Numbered from the stretch's first letter, positions 25,301 through 32,752 are shown. The stretch is DNA of 64,000 nt from Antedon mediterranea (GCF_964355755.1 NC_092675.1:1059001-1123000), one strand, 5' to 3'. Numbers and translations are program-made. Notes: generated by a model from the sequence alone, not told the origin.

Positions 25301-28300
25301 CATTTTAGGCTAGGGTCGGAATCCTACACCGAATTTTTCTATGTAGCACCGATTCACGATGAAATGCTGTTAGGTCAGGATTTTCTGGTAAAAAATGGGG
25401 CCATGGTAGACTGCGGACAACTGCTGTTAACTGTAGGTGCAAGCACAGTCTCTCTGCGGGGAAATCGGGAACCCGAACCCCCGAGAACCGCTCGTGTTCT
25501 TGTCGCAAAGCGTAGAGTGATACCACCTCACTCTGTAGTGCACGTCCAATGTCAACTTTCACCTAACCATTTACCTTTACCAGATTTCTTTATAGATCCA
25601 GAGATCAACGCTTCTGTGGCAATTCCAGCTACCACACATCGAGGCCTGCGTATTCCGCACCTGTGCGTGGTCAACACATCGGACATGTACGTCACCCTGA
25701 AACAGGGACGGAACATTGCAACAGCCACAGAAGTAGATCAGGTGGAGGAGGATGGAAAAGCCAACGCTGCCGATGTATGTTCCGCAGCCAGTCATGATAA
25801 ACCTGTCTCGTCGGCAGTACCCATGCATCTGGTGGACATGCTAGAAGCGTCCCGTGCTGATCTCTCCGACTCCGAATTCGCACAATTGTCTTCTCTTATC
25901 ATTCAACATCAAGAAGCCTTCGCTTCGCATCAGTTCGATATTGGTACGTTCAAGGATATTGAGCACACCATAGATACGGGCAAGGCTCCGGCTATCAAGC
26001 AACGGCTCCGGCCAACGCCGATTCGCTTTGCTGGCGAAGAGGAGAAGGAGATAAAAAAGATGCTCCAAGCTGGAGTGATTCAACCCTCCATCTCAGAGTG
26101 GGCATCACCACCAGTCCTGGTGCGGAAGCGTGACGGCTCCGTGCGCTTCTGCATAGACTATCGAGCACTGAATAACATCACCATCAAAGATGCCTATCCG
26201 TTGCCGTTAGTAAGGGACTGCATAGATACGTTATCTGGAAACATCTGGTTCTCCAAGCTTGACGCCCTCTGGGGATACTGGCAGATCCCGATGAAGGAGG
26301 AGGACCAGAGGAAAACTGCGTTCATTACCAAGCATGGTTTGTATGAATTTGTCAAAATGCCATTTGGTCTTTCAAACTGCCCGGCTACGTTTTCCCGTGC
26401 CATGGGGTTAGTGCTACGAGGTTTGGTATGGGACGTCGTACTAGCATTTCTGGACGATATCGTCGTGCTGGGAAAAACCTTCGAAGATCACCTGAACAAC
26501 TTGACCACTGTCCTGGGGAGATTTAGGAATGCTAACCTTAAACTAAAACCCAAAAAGTGTGTTTTTTTTCAGAGAAAGGTAGAATTTCTTGGACGCATCG
26601 TCGGTGACAACTCTTTCACAGTCTCCGACACGGATGTGGAAGCCGTCCAGAACTGGCCCACGCCAACCAACCTGCGAGAAGTACAACAGTTTCTTGGTCT
26701 GGCTAACTACCACCGGGAATTCATCAGTTCTTTCGCCAACCTGGCTGTCCCGTTGTACCGTCTGACTGAGAAGGGAGTCCAATTTGTGTGGGGAGAGGAC
26801 CAGCGGATCGCTTTTGAATCTCTCAAGAACGCATTGGTTCAACCTCCTGTCTTGACGTTGCCCAACATCCGGGATGAATTCATACTAGATGTGGACGCAT
26901 CGGACCACGCCATCGGCGGTGAATTGCTGCAGATGCAAGAGGGTAAGGAACGAGTAATCGCCTACGCTAGCATCCGGCTCACCGCCGAACAGCGCAACTA
27001 CTGCACAACTCGTAAGGAGTTGCTGGCCATCGTGTACATGACCCGGCATTTCCGCCACTACCTGCTGGGCCAGCCTTTCCGGGTAAGAACCGACCACAGC
27101 AGTCTAACTTGGCTCCTTAATTTCAAAGGTCCCCAAGGACAACTAGCTCGTTGGATGGAGGAGCTTAGCCAGTATACCATGGTAGTCGAGCACCGGCGAG
27201 GTAGGTTACACACCAATGCAGACGCGCTTTCTCGTCTTGGGGGGTGTGAGCACGGCACCATCACTCCGGACGACCTGCCCTGTGGGGGTTGCACCTACTG
27301 CCGTAGGACGCATGCGAAATGGGCACGGTTCCGGGAGGATGTCGACGACGTCGTACCCATCTCCCAGATTCGACAGGCAAGTAGAGGAGTGGGTAGTGAG
27401 GGGTTTGTATGGGACCCGGGTGGTCGAGCGACCGTGGAAGTAACCCGGGCTCCCAATGGATTAACGAATATTTGTGTATTACAGGATGGGGATATGGTCA
27501 CATCGATTCAGCCGGAGACACCGACCGCCCGATGTTGGGGGTACTCCGTCAGCGAACTCCGGGACCAACAACGTAAGAATGCTGATCTCCAGCCTATCCT
27601 GCGGTGGTTGGAGCGCCAAGACGACCCCTCAACCAATGAGCTGTTCCTCTTCAGCCCGAGCACGAAGTTCTTTTGGTTGAATCGAGACCGTCTTCATCTG
27701 TCCGACGACGGCATTCTGTTCCTGAAGCACGAAACGTCGGGCGAGCGTCTTTTGGTACTGCCGAGGGGTTTGCAACTAGTTGCCCTGCGACTACACCACG
27801 ACCTCCCTTCGGCTGGACACCAAGGCATCGCCCGAACCCGTTTTCGTCTTAAGGAAAAGTTCTTTTGGTATGGTATGTCCAGGGATATCGGAAGGTATGT
27901 AGCCAACTGTGAAGTGTGTAACCGCAATAAGAAAACCGGCCGTAAAGCCCGGTATCCCTTAACAAACTTTCATGCAGGTACACCCATGGAACGGGTACAT
28001 ATCGATTTTCTTGGGCCTTTGCCTAAAACCAACATGGGCAATGTATACATTCTCATGATGGTGGACCAATTCACTAAGTGGGTTGAAGCGAGCCCACTTC
28101 CTTGTCAGACAGCGGAGGTAACGGCCCGAGCCGTGGTAGGGAATTTCTTCTCCCGGTTCGGGATGCCTCTGGAACTCCACTCTGATCAGGGGAGTAATTT
28201 TGAAAGTGAATTATTTAGTTCTTTATGTAAAGTTTTACAGATCCACAAGACCAGGACCACCAGTTACCGACCCGCCGCCAACGGCCAGGTGGAGCGATAC

Positions 28301-31300
28301 AACCGGACCCTGATGGATGCTGTGAGATGTTTTGTAGGCCGGCAGCAGAAAGATTGGGATGTGTTTCTACCACAGCTAACTGGAGCCCTCCGGGCGACGG
28401 TGAATCGCTCGACGGGGTACACTCCCAACATGCTGATGCTCGGACGAGAGATCAACCTTCCGGCCGATCTCATGTTTACAGCTAGCGACCCGCCAACTGC
28501 ACGAGCACCCGATAGCTACGTGACCGCTCTCACACAATCAATCCGTGAAGCACACGACATAGCACGGGCTACTCTGGGGGAAACGCAGCGACGCATGAAG
28601 AGAGACTACGACCTCCGAGTCCTCTCACGCCCCTACGACCGTGGGGATAAGGTATATGTGCTAGATAATAGCCAACCGAAAGGTAAATGCAAGAAGCTGT
28701 GTCCTCCTTGGAAGGGACCCGGCATCATCATCCAAGTTATCTCTCCGGGACTGTTCCGGGTCAAGCTGAGGAACAAAGTGATGGTTTTGAACCATGACAA
28801 GCTCAAGCCCTGTCACGACCGGCAGCTCCCGCGGTGGATAACTAACTATCATTTATCTCTTTCAGATCCGAGCGAGGAGAACGTCGACGATGCGCCGGGA
28901 ACGCTATACTGTTCCTGCCGGAAGCCCTGGGCTGGGTCATTCATGATTCAGTGCGATTACTGTGACGTTTGGTACCATGGCGCCTGCGTGAATGTCTCTC
29001 CTTTAGACGCTCTGAATATCGACCGCTACAAATGCGCTAATTGCAGAGACTGAGTATCCGAGCTGAAGCGATTGTAGGGTACCATTATTTAATTGTCTCC
29101 GTATTTTTGTATCTCCATAGGTTGTTTTCGGCGCAACCGACATCCGGTTGAGACAACAACGGCAAGTCAATGGACGGTGGCGTGCCCTGTCGGGAGAGGA
29201 GCAGGAGGAAACCCGGCGGCGACTACTCGCATCTGAACCTACCCTAGCCCCAACGGGGGAGGTCAGTGGAGATGTGACCGGCGTAGATACTGCCCTCGAG
29301 TCGACGCCAGAACCACCACCATCCGGCGCGCCGACCGAGGATTCACGCCCACGGCGTAAGAACCCGTGCGTGTTTCCGGGATGTAACTTCGAGGCTGTGC
29401 ACAACATGAGGAGGCACGTGTGGTCCCACCACCTCCCCTCATGTTTTAAGTTACCATCGACTCCGCAAAAAATACAGACCAAGCTCTGCCTGCTGCGGAA
29501 GTACGCCGTGGAAATATTGGGTAGGCCGGAGTCCACTTTGGACGACCTGGTCACCCAGCTGAATGCGGAGAGGGCTGTTGGTCCGCATGTAGGCGTCATC
29601 GACCAGAGGACACTGGAGATGATGTCCGAGCTACAAGCGGCGATCGGAGGTGAGCCACCTGAGGGATTTAACCTTGTGCCACTCAACCATCCAGCGGCCC
29701 TAATCCATTGGCGCTACATGGTAGCGATGGCCCAGCGGATGGACATCACTAAGATGAGCCAGCTAGCCGCCGAAGCTGAGGCCGAGAATCCCCTCGCCCA
29801 GCCCGCCGAAGCTGAGGCCGAGACTGGCCGCGCTCAGCCACCAGCCACCAAACGTAAGACCGTAAAACGCAAGAGGAGGCTCGGGTCACCGACCCCCTCC
29901 AGGCGGGAGAAGAAGATGGTGCGGACCACGATGAGAGCGTTCGACGCCCACTTCCACCCGGACCGTTTGCGCTCTTTTCTGAGGCTGTCTCCTCGAGCCA
30001 CACTGATGGAGACCTTGCTAGCTGAACCAGCTGGAGCCCAGACAAAGCCGGTAAGACCTGTTGGGGGTGTCGCCATCTTTTGCGATCCTCCCTCTTACCC
30101 TTCAGCGGAGGAGATTCATCGCCTCCGGCGGGAGGGGTATGAGGTGGGGGTCGGGGTGCACCCCAAGAAGGACGTCTCGCCTGGTCAACTCTCCCGACTG
30201 AAGGCCTTGGTGCGCTCCGGCGCTACCCGGGTGCTCGGGGAGATCGGCTTGGATCACTCCGTTCCGGTAGCTGACTGGTTCAGGCAGGAAGAGATGCTGC
30301 GGTGCCTCCTGGCACAGGTTTTCTCACCTCGACACCATCTGGCGATTTGCCTGCACCTAAGAGGCAGTCGCAACGATCCGACGGCGGAGACGTGTTATCA
30401 GAACTGCCTAAACATCTTGCAGATAGCACGGGTTCCAAGATGTGTACGCATTCTACTGCATAATTTCTCATCGACTGTGTTAATGGCCGATAGGTTTAGG
30501 AGTGTTTTCCCCCTGACCTATTTCAGCTTTACACGGTCGGTGGAGGGCTTCAACGAAGAGCAGAAGGAAGCGTGCCGACACATCTTCCGCATGGATGACC
30601 GTCGCCTGCTACTGGAATCAGATGGGCCCCACTTTGCTCCTCCGGGGCAACGAGTGGGTGCACCACATCTGCTCCATCACACCGCAGTAGGTAGTCGGAA
30701 GGATCTTAGGCCAGGACGCCGAGCAAGTTCTAGACTTGACCCGGAAGAACGGCCGAGATCTGTTCCTCATGGTGTAGAGCCGACCATTCCGGCGGCCTAC
30801 CAGAAGTTTTAAGTTATTTTATTATGTTATTTTTTGTAAGGTGCCAGAAGATGCACCAGATTCAGTTATCTTAGCGTTAACCAAAAGTTATTGTTTTATT
30901 TTACAGCATGACCACCCGGGCACCGGCCCTGGCCTTATAAAATCGGGGGAAGTGTAGTGAAATACCCCTCCGCTTAATGGTTCGGTCCACCGAGTGACCC
31001 GAGGTCATGTGTGCCGTCCCGGAGAGACCTGCGCTCTCTTGAGACTTGGACGACATAGGATAAACACGGGATATAGACACCGCACATCGGAAGTACACTG
31101 AGTGTTTTACCGTGTTCGATATCAAGACAGAGACAGCATACCGTAGTATTTACTGTTGACAAAGGTTGGGTGATGACCTCCCAAGAGACCAGCCCACCAC
31201 GACAGGTAAGCCACACTACTTTCTGCTAGTCTGATTATACTCTCGGCCGTTTTACAACAGTACTAGTAGTAGCCTAGCTAGGCTAGGCCTAAATGCTAAT

Positions 31301-31619
31301 TATTAATTTACTATTATTATAGACCTAGCCTAGGTCTATTAGTCTATACAGTATTACTATTATTACTATTAGTTTATCAGTTAGCAGGTATTTACCTTGG
31401 TACGTCAGAGGAAGTAGAATAATCAGGCATTAGTCCTAGGCCTGGTTGAACATTCCAACTACTGGCTGTGGCCTCAGACGCTGGGGTTTGATACCGACTT
31501 CTTACCGTAGATGGCTGTTGTTGGTTGCTCGACGACGATGAATGAATGGAAGGACGAGACGATGCAAACAAAGCATCGTTTTCTGTTATGTGATTATCGT
31601 TCTTTGATTGATCTGCCAT
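19388..31619 (-). CDS. Caspase, executioner-like cysteine protease
   Basis: Five exons on the minus strand, 31396-31619, 21259-21491, 20639-20814, 20188-20338 and 19388-19620, splice in phase to 1017 nt (338 aa). The N-terminal 75 residues are Ser/Gln/Asn-rich with no visible DED or CARD. The caspase fold starts at [19 protein letters not shown]. The catalytic His is in LTHGD (about H171) and the catalytic Cys in IQACRGE (about C213); the IQ|ACRG motif is split by an intron. The small subunit starts around [17 protein letters not shown] and carries GSWFIQAL and the C-terminal [17 protein letters not shown]. The family cleaves after Asp in apoptosis; executioner type is inferred from the short prodomain and the p10 resemblance to caspase-3/7. 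The acceptor of exon 2 (21492) is the least certain splice site. Intron 1 contains a complete LTR retrotransposon. Confidence 0.87.
19695..19835 (+). repeat. Dispersed repeat with hammerhead-like core, copy 1
   Basis: Begins TTGATGAAGGCGTGTTGCCC then GAAAGC, and runs to GACATTTTTTCAG-like sequence. The reverse complement recurs at 53958-54105. TGATGA, a GGC..GCC stem and GAAA are spaced as in a minimal hammerhead ribozyme core, a motif known in Penelope-like and other retroelements. Catalytic competence is unproven. Confidence 0.6.
20021..20130. repeat. Dispersed repeat, copy 1 (CCCTGGTTTAG family)
   Basis: Shares GGTGTAACG and GTCCCTGGTTTAG segments with 51895-52020 (+) and 63865-63955 (-). 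Lies in the last caspase intron region. Class not identified. Confidence 0.45.
21604..21607. other. Target site duplication, left (GTAC)
   Basis: GTAC directly before the left LTR, matched by GTAC at 31260-31263 directly after the right LTR. 4 bp is within the usual range for Ty3/gypsy integration. Confidence 0.8.
21608..21914 (+). repeat. Left LTR, 307 bp
   Basis: TGTAGTGAAATACCCC...GTTTTACAACA. Carries an ATG at 21828-21830 followed by 11 codons to a consensus splice donor (ACGACAG|GTAAGC, 21860/21861). Unspliced, that ATG opens an 18-codon upstream ORF. An earlier ATG (GAGGTCATGTGTGCC, about 21662) would matter only if transcription starts upstream of it. No clear TATA box was assigned. 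Confidence 0.92.
21828..21861 (+). promoter_or_regulatory. LTR leader ATG and splice donor for the third ORF
   Basis: The ATG at 21828 is followed by exactly 11 codons (33 nt) to CAG|GTAAGC. Joining 21860 to the acceptor at 29120/29121 keeps the frame of the TatD ORF with no stop, so this short LTR exon supplies the start codon that ORF lacks. Seen: the motifs and frames. Inferred: that the splice is used. Confidence 0.65.
21915..21932 (+). other. Primer-binding site
   Basis: TTGGCGCTGCGAGCAAAA directly follows the left LTR, where reverse transcription is primed. TGGCG-type starts are usual for tRNA-primed gypsy elements; the tRNA was not identified. Confidence 0.6.
21933..22643 (+). other. 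Retrotransposon 5' untranslated leader
   Basis: About 710 nt between the primer-binding site and the gag ATG. No long plus-strand ORF. It presumably holds packaging and translation signals, but none can be named from the sequence. Confidence 0.55.
22644..24701 (+). CDS. gag: Gag polyprotein with N-terminal helix-hairpin-helix domain
   Basis: 685 aa. Residues about 14-64 form a ComEA-like helix-hairpin-helix pair: a first hairpin [13 protein letters not shown] with WRGRYG following, and a second IKGLGKTKF. Such folds bind DNA backbone non-specifically in bacterial ComEA and several repair proteins. A long Pro/Ser/Arg-rich disordered stretch follows. The capsid region (about 335-510) starts [15 protein letters not shown] and contains [15 protein letters not shown]. 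The C-terminal zinc knuckle has C653-x2-C656-x4-H661-x4-C666. Gag assembles the virus-like particle and packages RNA; the HhH role is unknown and could be nucleic-acid binding during replication. The ATG at 22644 is the first long-frame start after the leader. Stop TAG is at 24699-24701. Confidence 0.92.
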   Translation: MPPKARLISINFCDVTDLLLVPGIGAARAQKLLDWRGRYGNITPVNIGDIKGLGKTKFSRWFDFTPNPKRGGIITTMNAVTYLVDARNETRAASLNPANGDSTVHREPRGDERDRSYFPANPGPGHEFRSPTLPEVPLRSEVEEDRPLCDGNGTPFNPFVGSPEGVVPSHMPGQYSYVDSWGEPEYRDTPPTLSSHGTRVTSTVSPGITPVYSRAQATPQAEQNVRGNTPVVTASTTSAYTRPHTPVSHRPQYYNNRGGHPPARRSSREVPQRRQVDWAYGNHDRTYYGGSESEGENAQPSFHTDHDEFLASFREFLRSTERRAPRRQQQQQPHFRSKDIPKNLSFSGRDNWVLFKQRFLNYADEYGLSDRGMRDAFQWCVTGIAADYFINLTHMNRDLSFRHIIGAFDERFKAEELPEVLQVKLEAASQQEGESIEDWSDRVLTLTRKAFRELPKDWIHRRAVVKFCVGCLDAEAGQYILHQNHTTLVRALAAYEKYIGFRELCNRGRKGRPREQVRPHVRFATVPDRRHHRSPPSYTIESSESGEEVEVRQVGKGWTRPASLEKPVVPGPVDRKDQYDRKGPPRPTPPRTETRMEAVERQVGQLNTNVDQLTTNVGHLMTRFDSLLTALHPTPTSPPSPGRRYSTSPPRVCFECREPGHFRKDCPKLARQVRQIESEGDQSSN
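24914..29053 (+). CDS. pol: Pol polyprotein (PR-RT-RNaseH-IN) with C-terminal PHD finger
   Basis: 1379 aa from the ATG at 24914; the frame is open upstream to 24686, overlapping the gag end by 16 nt in the -1 frame. Protease: D84-T-A in [15 protein letters not shown]450 in [10 protein letters not shown] and D514-D515 in AFLDDIVVL. RNase H: DVDASD (about 659-665) and HTNADALSR. Integrase: HHCC zinc finger (HHDLPSAGH...CEVC), then catalytic D1031, D1091 and E1127, with the typical D-x35-E spacing. Residues about 1331-1379 form a PHD finger (C1333-x-C-x11-C-x2-C-x4-H-x2-C-x15-C-x2-C) where chromoviruses carry a chromodomain. The [14 protein letters not shown] core resembles PHD fingers of the KDM7/PHF2/PHF8 type, which read H3K4me3. 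All catalytic residues are present. How translation passes from gag to pol is unclear; no good slippery heptamer was seen in the overlap. Confidence 0.95.
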   Translation: MSNLSETTLRSDLLPGGGDPPVGTTSTTNESLEPRGAAGWTRPVEVAGTADETEEPIVINRVRSNRALYTTVYVNQTEVTAVVDTAADRTILSDNVYSRLVPKPPIVAKLNFTLAGRGTSMPGYKVGPIHFRLGSESYTEFFYVAPIHDEMLLGQDFLVKNGAMVDCGQLLLTVGASTVSLRGNREPEPPRTARVLVAKRRVIPPHSVVHVQCQLSPNHLPLPDFFIDPEINASVAIPATTHRGLRIPHLCVVNTSDMYVTLKQGRNIATATEVDQVEEDGKANAADVCSAASHDKPVSSAVPMHLVDMLEASRADLSDSEFAQLSSLIIQHQEAFASHQFDIGTFKDIEHTIDTGKAPAIKQRLRPTPIRFAGEEEKEIKKMLQAGVIQPSISEWASPPVLVRKRDGSVRFCIDYRALNNITIKDAYPLPLVRDCIDTLSGNIWFSKLDALWGYWQIPMKEEDQRKTAFITKHGLYEFVKMPFGLSNCPATFSRAMGLVLRGLVWDVVLAFLDDIVVLGKTFEDHLNNLTTVLGRFRNANLKLKPKKCVFFQRKVEFLGRIVGDNSFTVSDTDVEAVQNWPTPTNLREVQQFLGLANYHREFISSFANLAVPLYRLTEKGVQFVWGEDQRIAFESLKNALVQPPVLTLPNIRDEFILDVDASDHAIGGELLQMQEGKERVIAYASIRLTAEQRNYCTTRKELLAIVYMTRHFRHYLLGQPFRVRTDHSSLTWLLNFKGPQGQLARWMEELSQYTMVVEHRRGRLHTNADALSRLGGCEHGTITPDDLPCGGCTYCRRTHAKWARFREDVDDVVPISQIRQASRGVGSEGFVWDPGGRATVEVTRAPNGLTNICVLQDGDMVTSIQPETPTARCWGYSVSELRDQQRKNADLQPILRWLERQDDPSTNELFLFSPSTKFFWLNRDRLHLSDDGILFLKHETSGERLLVLPRGLQLVALRLHHDLPSAGHQGIARTRFRLKEKFFWYGMSRDIGRYVANCEVCNRNKKTGRKARYPLTNFHAGTPMERVHIDFLGPLPKTNMGNVYILMMVDQFTKWVEASPLPCQTAEVTARAVVGNFFSRFGMPLELHSDQGSNFESELFSSLCKVLQIHKTRTTSYRPAANGQVERYNRTLMDAVRCFVGRQQKDWDVFLPQLTGALRATVNRSTGYTPNMLMLGREINLPADLMFTASDPPTARAPDSYVTALTQSIREAHDIARATLGETQRRMKRDYDLRVLSRPYDRGDKVYVLDNSQPKGKCKKLCPPWKGPGIIIQVISPGLFRVKLRNKVMVLNHDKLKPCHDRQLPRWITNYHLSLSDPSEENVDDAPGTLYCSCRKPWAGSFMIQCDYCDVWYHGACVNVSPLDALNIDRYKCANCRD
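29106..29121 (+). promoter_or_regulatory. Strong splice acceptor upstream of the third ORF
   Basis: A pyrimidine-rich tract (TTAATTGTCTCCGTATTTTT, then GTATCTCCATAG) ends in AG at 29119-29120, 67 nt after the pol stop. Together with the LTR donor it would create a spliced subgenomic RNA for the third ORF, as retroviruses do for env. Confidence 0.65.
29148..30812 (+). CDS. TatD-family metal-dependent nuclease with N-terminal zinc finger (third retrotransposon ORF)
   Basis: 554 codons, open from 29121. The first in-frame ATG is only at about 29406, inside a zinc finger, so the likely start is the spliced LTR ATG (21828), giving about 574 aa. Residue numbers count from 29148. A C2H2-like finger is at about 74-95 ([17 protein letters not shown]). 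Ala/Glu repeats and a basic [10 protein letters not shown] nuclear-signal-like segment follow. The TatD TIM-barrel domain runs from about 262 to 510 with H268 and H270 (DAHFH), E365 (GEIGLDH), H403 (CLHLRG), H438 (LLHNFSS) and D492 (ESDGPHF), the full ligand set of TatD DNases. Closest known domain type is animal TATDN2. Substrate in the element's life cycle is unknown. The C-terminal helix seems disrupted by a frameshift near 30690. Confidence 0.85.
   Translation: MRQQRQVNGRWRALSGEEQEETRRRLLASEPTLAPTGEVSGDVTGVDTALESTPEPPPSGAPTEDSRPRRKNPCVFPGCNFEAVHNMRRHVWSHHLPSCFKLPSTPQKIQTKLCLLRKYAVEILGRPESTLDDLVTQLNAERAVGPHVGVIDQRTLEMMSELQAAIGGEPPEGFNLVPLNHPAALIHWRYMVAMAQRMDITKMSQLAAEAEAENPLAQPAEAEAETGRAQPPATKRKTVKRKRRLGSPTPSRREKKMVRTTMRAFDAHFHPDRLRSFLRLSPRATLMETLLAEPAGAQTKPVRPVGGVAIFCDPPSYPSAEEIHRLRREGYEVGVGVHPKKDVSPGQLSRLKALVRSGATRVLGEIGLDHSVPVADWFRQEEMLRCLLAQVFSPRHHLAICLHLRGSRNDPTAETCYQNCLNILQIARVPRCVRILLHNFSSTVLMADRFRSVFPLTYFSFTRSVEGFNEEQKEACRHIFRMDDRRLLLESDGPHFAPPGQRVGAPHLLHHTAVGSRKDLRPGRRASSRLDPEERPRSVPHGVEPTIPAAYQKF
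30813..30952 (+). other. Retrotransposon 3' untranslated region and polypurine tract
   Basis: 140 nt between the third ORF and the right LTR. AATCGGGGGAAG (30941-30952) directly abuts the LTR and fits the plus-strand polypurine primer. An acceptor-like GTTTTATTTTACAG at about 30892-30905 is also visible. Confidence 0.7.
30953..31259 (+). repeat. Right LTR, 307 bp
   Basis: Same as the left LTR except one base noticed (GGAAGTACACTG instead of GGAGGTACACTG). Should supply the polyadenylation signal; no AATAAA was seen in it. Confidence 0.92.
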
Positions 31620-32752
31620 GTCCAAATTTAATTGAGGCTAGTTTTGACTAGGCCTACTTGATACAGATTTAGAAAATACAGTAGGATATCATCAATCACA
31701 GAAGTGACACACAGAAAACCGACAGAATAATACACACACAACAAAAAACAAACAATACAAATGATGTCATTAGTAAGTCTGCTCTACAATGACAGACGAA
31801 CCAATTCGCGTCAACTATTATGTGTAACGCGTTACTAATTTAAAACATGATAAAACAGCATATTTAACCTTGTTTTTTCTGGTATAAAATATAAATTGAT
31901 TTACCATTATTGGCATATTAATCAATGAAATAAAATGTAAATAGTTATATCATAGAACGAGGAGATTACAGTCGAGTCATGCGCAGTTCATAAAATCCAA
32001 ACAAAGAAAAGATGTGATAGAGGGCGGTTGCATGGAATAGCAGTTTTAGTTTCGTTTAGTATAGTTTTTAAATTGTTAAATTTGAATGATTTCAACAAGA
32101 AAAAGGGTAATTTAAAAAAAAGTTTTTACCGGCGGCACAGGCGAAAAGTTTTCATTGTCAATCAGCCTTTCCTTTAGTTATAAACAGTACTTTTAGGCTC
32201 TTGGTTATCTGTTTCGCTTTTATCATGATTTGTTGTTTGTTTTTAATATTTGTTTTCTCTTTTGCAAATACCATGGAGTAAAGAAGCTTTACTCCATGCA
32301 AATACAAAGCTTGGCTTAGTATCATCAGGGAGTTGTAACAAATCCCTGGTATCATGACTTGTTTTTGCAAACAATTCTATTAATCTACCACCCACACTGA
32401 CGTGTTACATTTTCTTTTACGTATGGAGAAAGTATCCTGTATCTGAATTCGTTTATCTATTTATGGTACTGAAAATAATTGACATCCGTTTCTTATCTGT
32501 TTCCTCTCCTCACGAACATCAACTACCACCAGTCTACCAGCTACCCCAAGGTCGCCCTGAATAAACAATCATATATGTGACGTCATAATAGTCCACTTTG
32601 TGATTGGCCCACGACTAGTAAAATTAACCGAGGATCCAATTCTTACCTTATCCAGGAAGCTGTCACAAACGAATTGATCAAACAAAGCGCAAAGATCTCA
32701 TAAGACATGTCAATGTGATTCATAGAAACCATCTACATCGGCAACAGAAAAT
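31620..32752. other. Intergenic region between divergent caspase and mosaic-protease genes
   Basis: About 1.1 kb between the two start codons, so the promoters of both genes should lie here. It contains the hairpin at 32272-32298. No TATA-type element was assigned with confidence. Confidence 0.5.
32272..32298. repeat. 27-bp palindromic hairpin CATGGAGTAAAG, second copy
   Basis: CATGGAGTAAAG, 3-nt loop, CTTTACTCCATG; same arms as 7515-7541. Followed at about 32325 by a smaller hairpin (CAGGGAGTTG..AATCCCTGG) whose relatives occur near 6591 and 40650. Confidence 0.7.

Larger units (their letters stand above)
21608..31259 (+). mobile_element. Complete Ty3/gypsy LTR retrotransposon with PHD finger and TatD ORF
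   Basis: 9652 bp. It has two 307-bp LTRs (TG...CA), GTAC target duplication, primer-binding and polypurine sites, gag (22644-24701), pol (24914-29053) and a third ORF (29148-30812). Pol order PR-RT-RNaseH-IN identifies Ty3/gypsy (Metaviridae). Only one LTR difference was seen (GGAGGTACA at the left, GGAAGTACA at the right), and gag and pol are open, so the insertion is young. It sits antisense in caspase intron 1. Its GC content and codon use differ clearly from the AT-rich host DNA. Unusual parts are a helix-hairpin-helix domain in Gag, a PHD finger ending Pol, and a TatD nuclease where env would sit. Confidence 0.95.

Noticed and set aside
29003-29686. Minus-strand 227-aa ORF opposite the TatD ORF
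   Set aside because: Shadow frame of GC-rich plus-strand coding sequence; no domain features.
29148-30812. Third retrotransposon ORF as an envelope gene
   Set aside because: No signal peptide, transmembrane segment or fusion-type motif; TatD ligands are clear instead.
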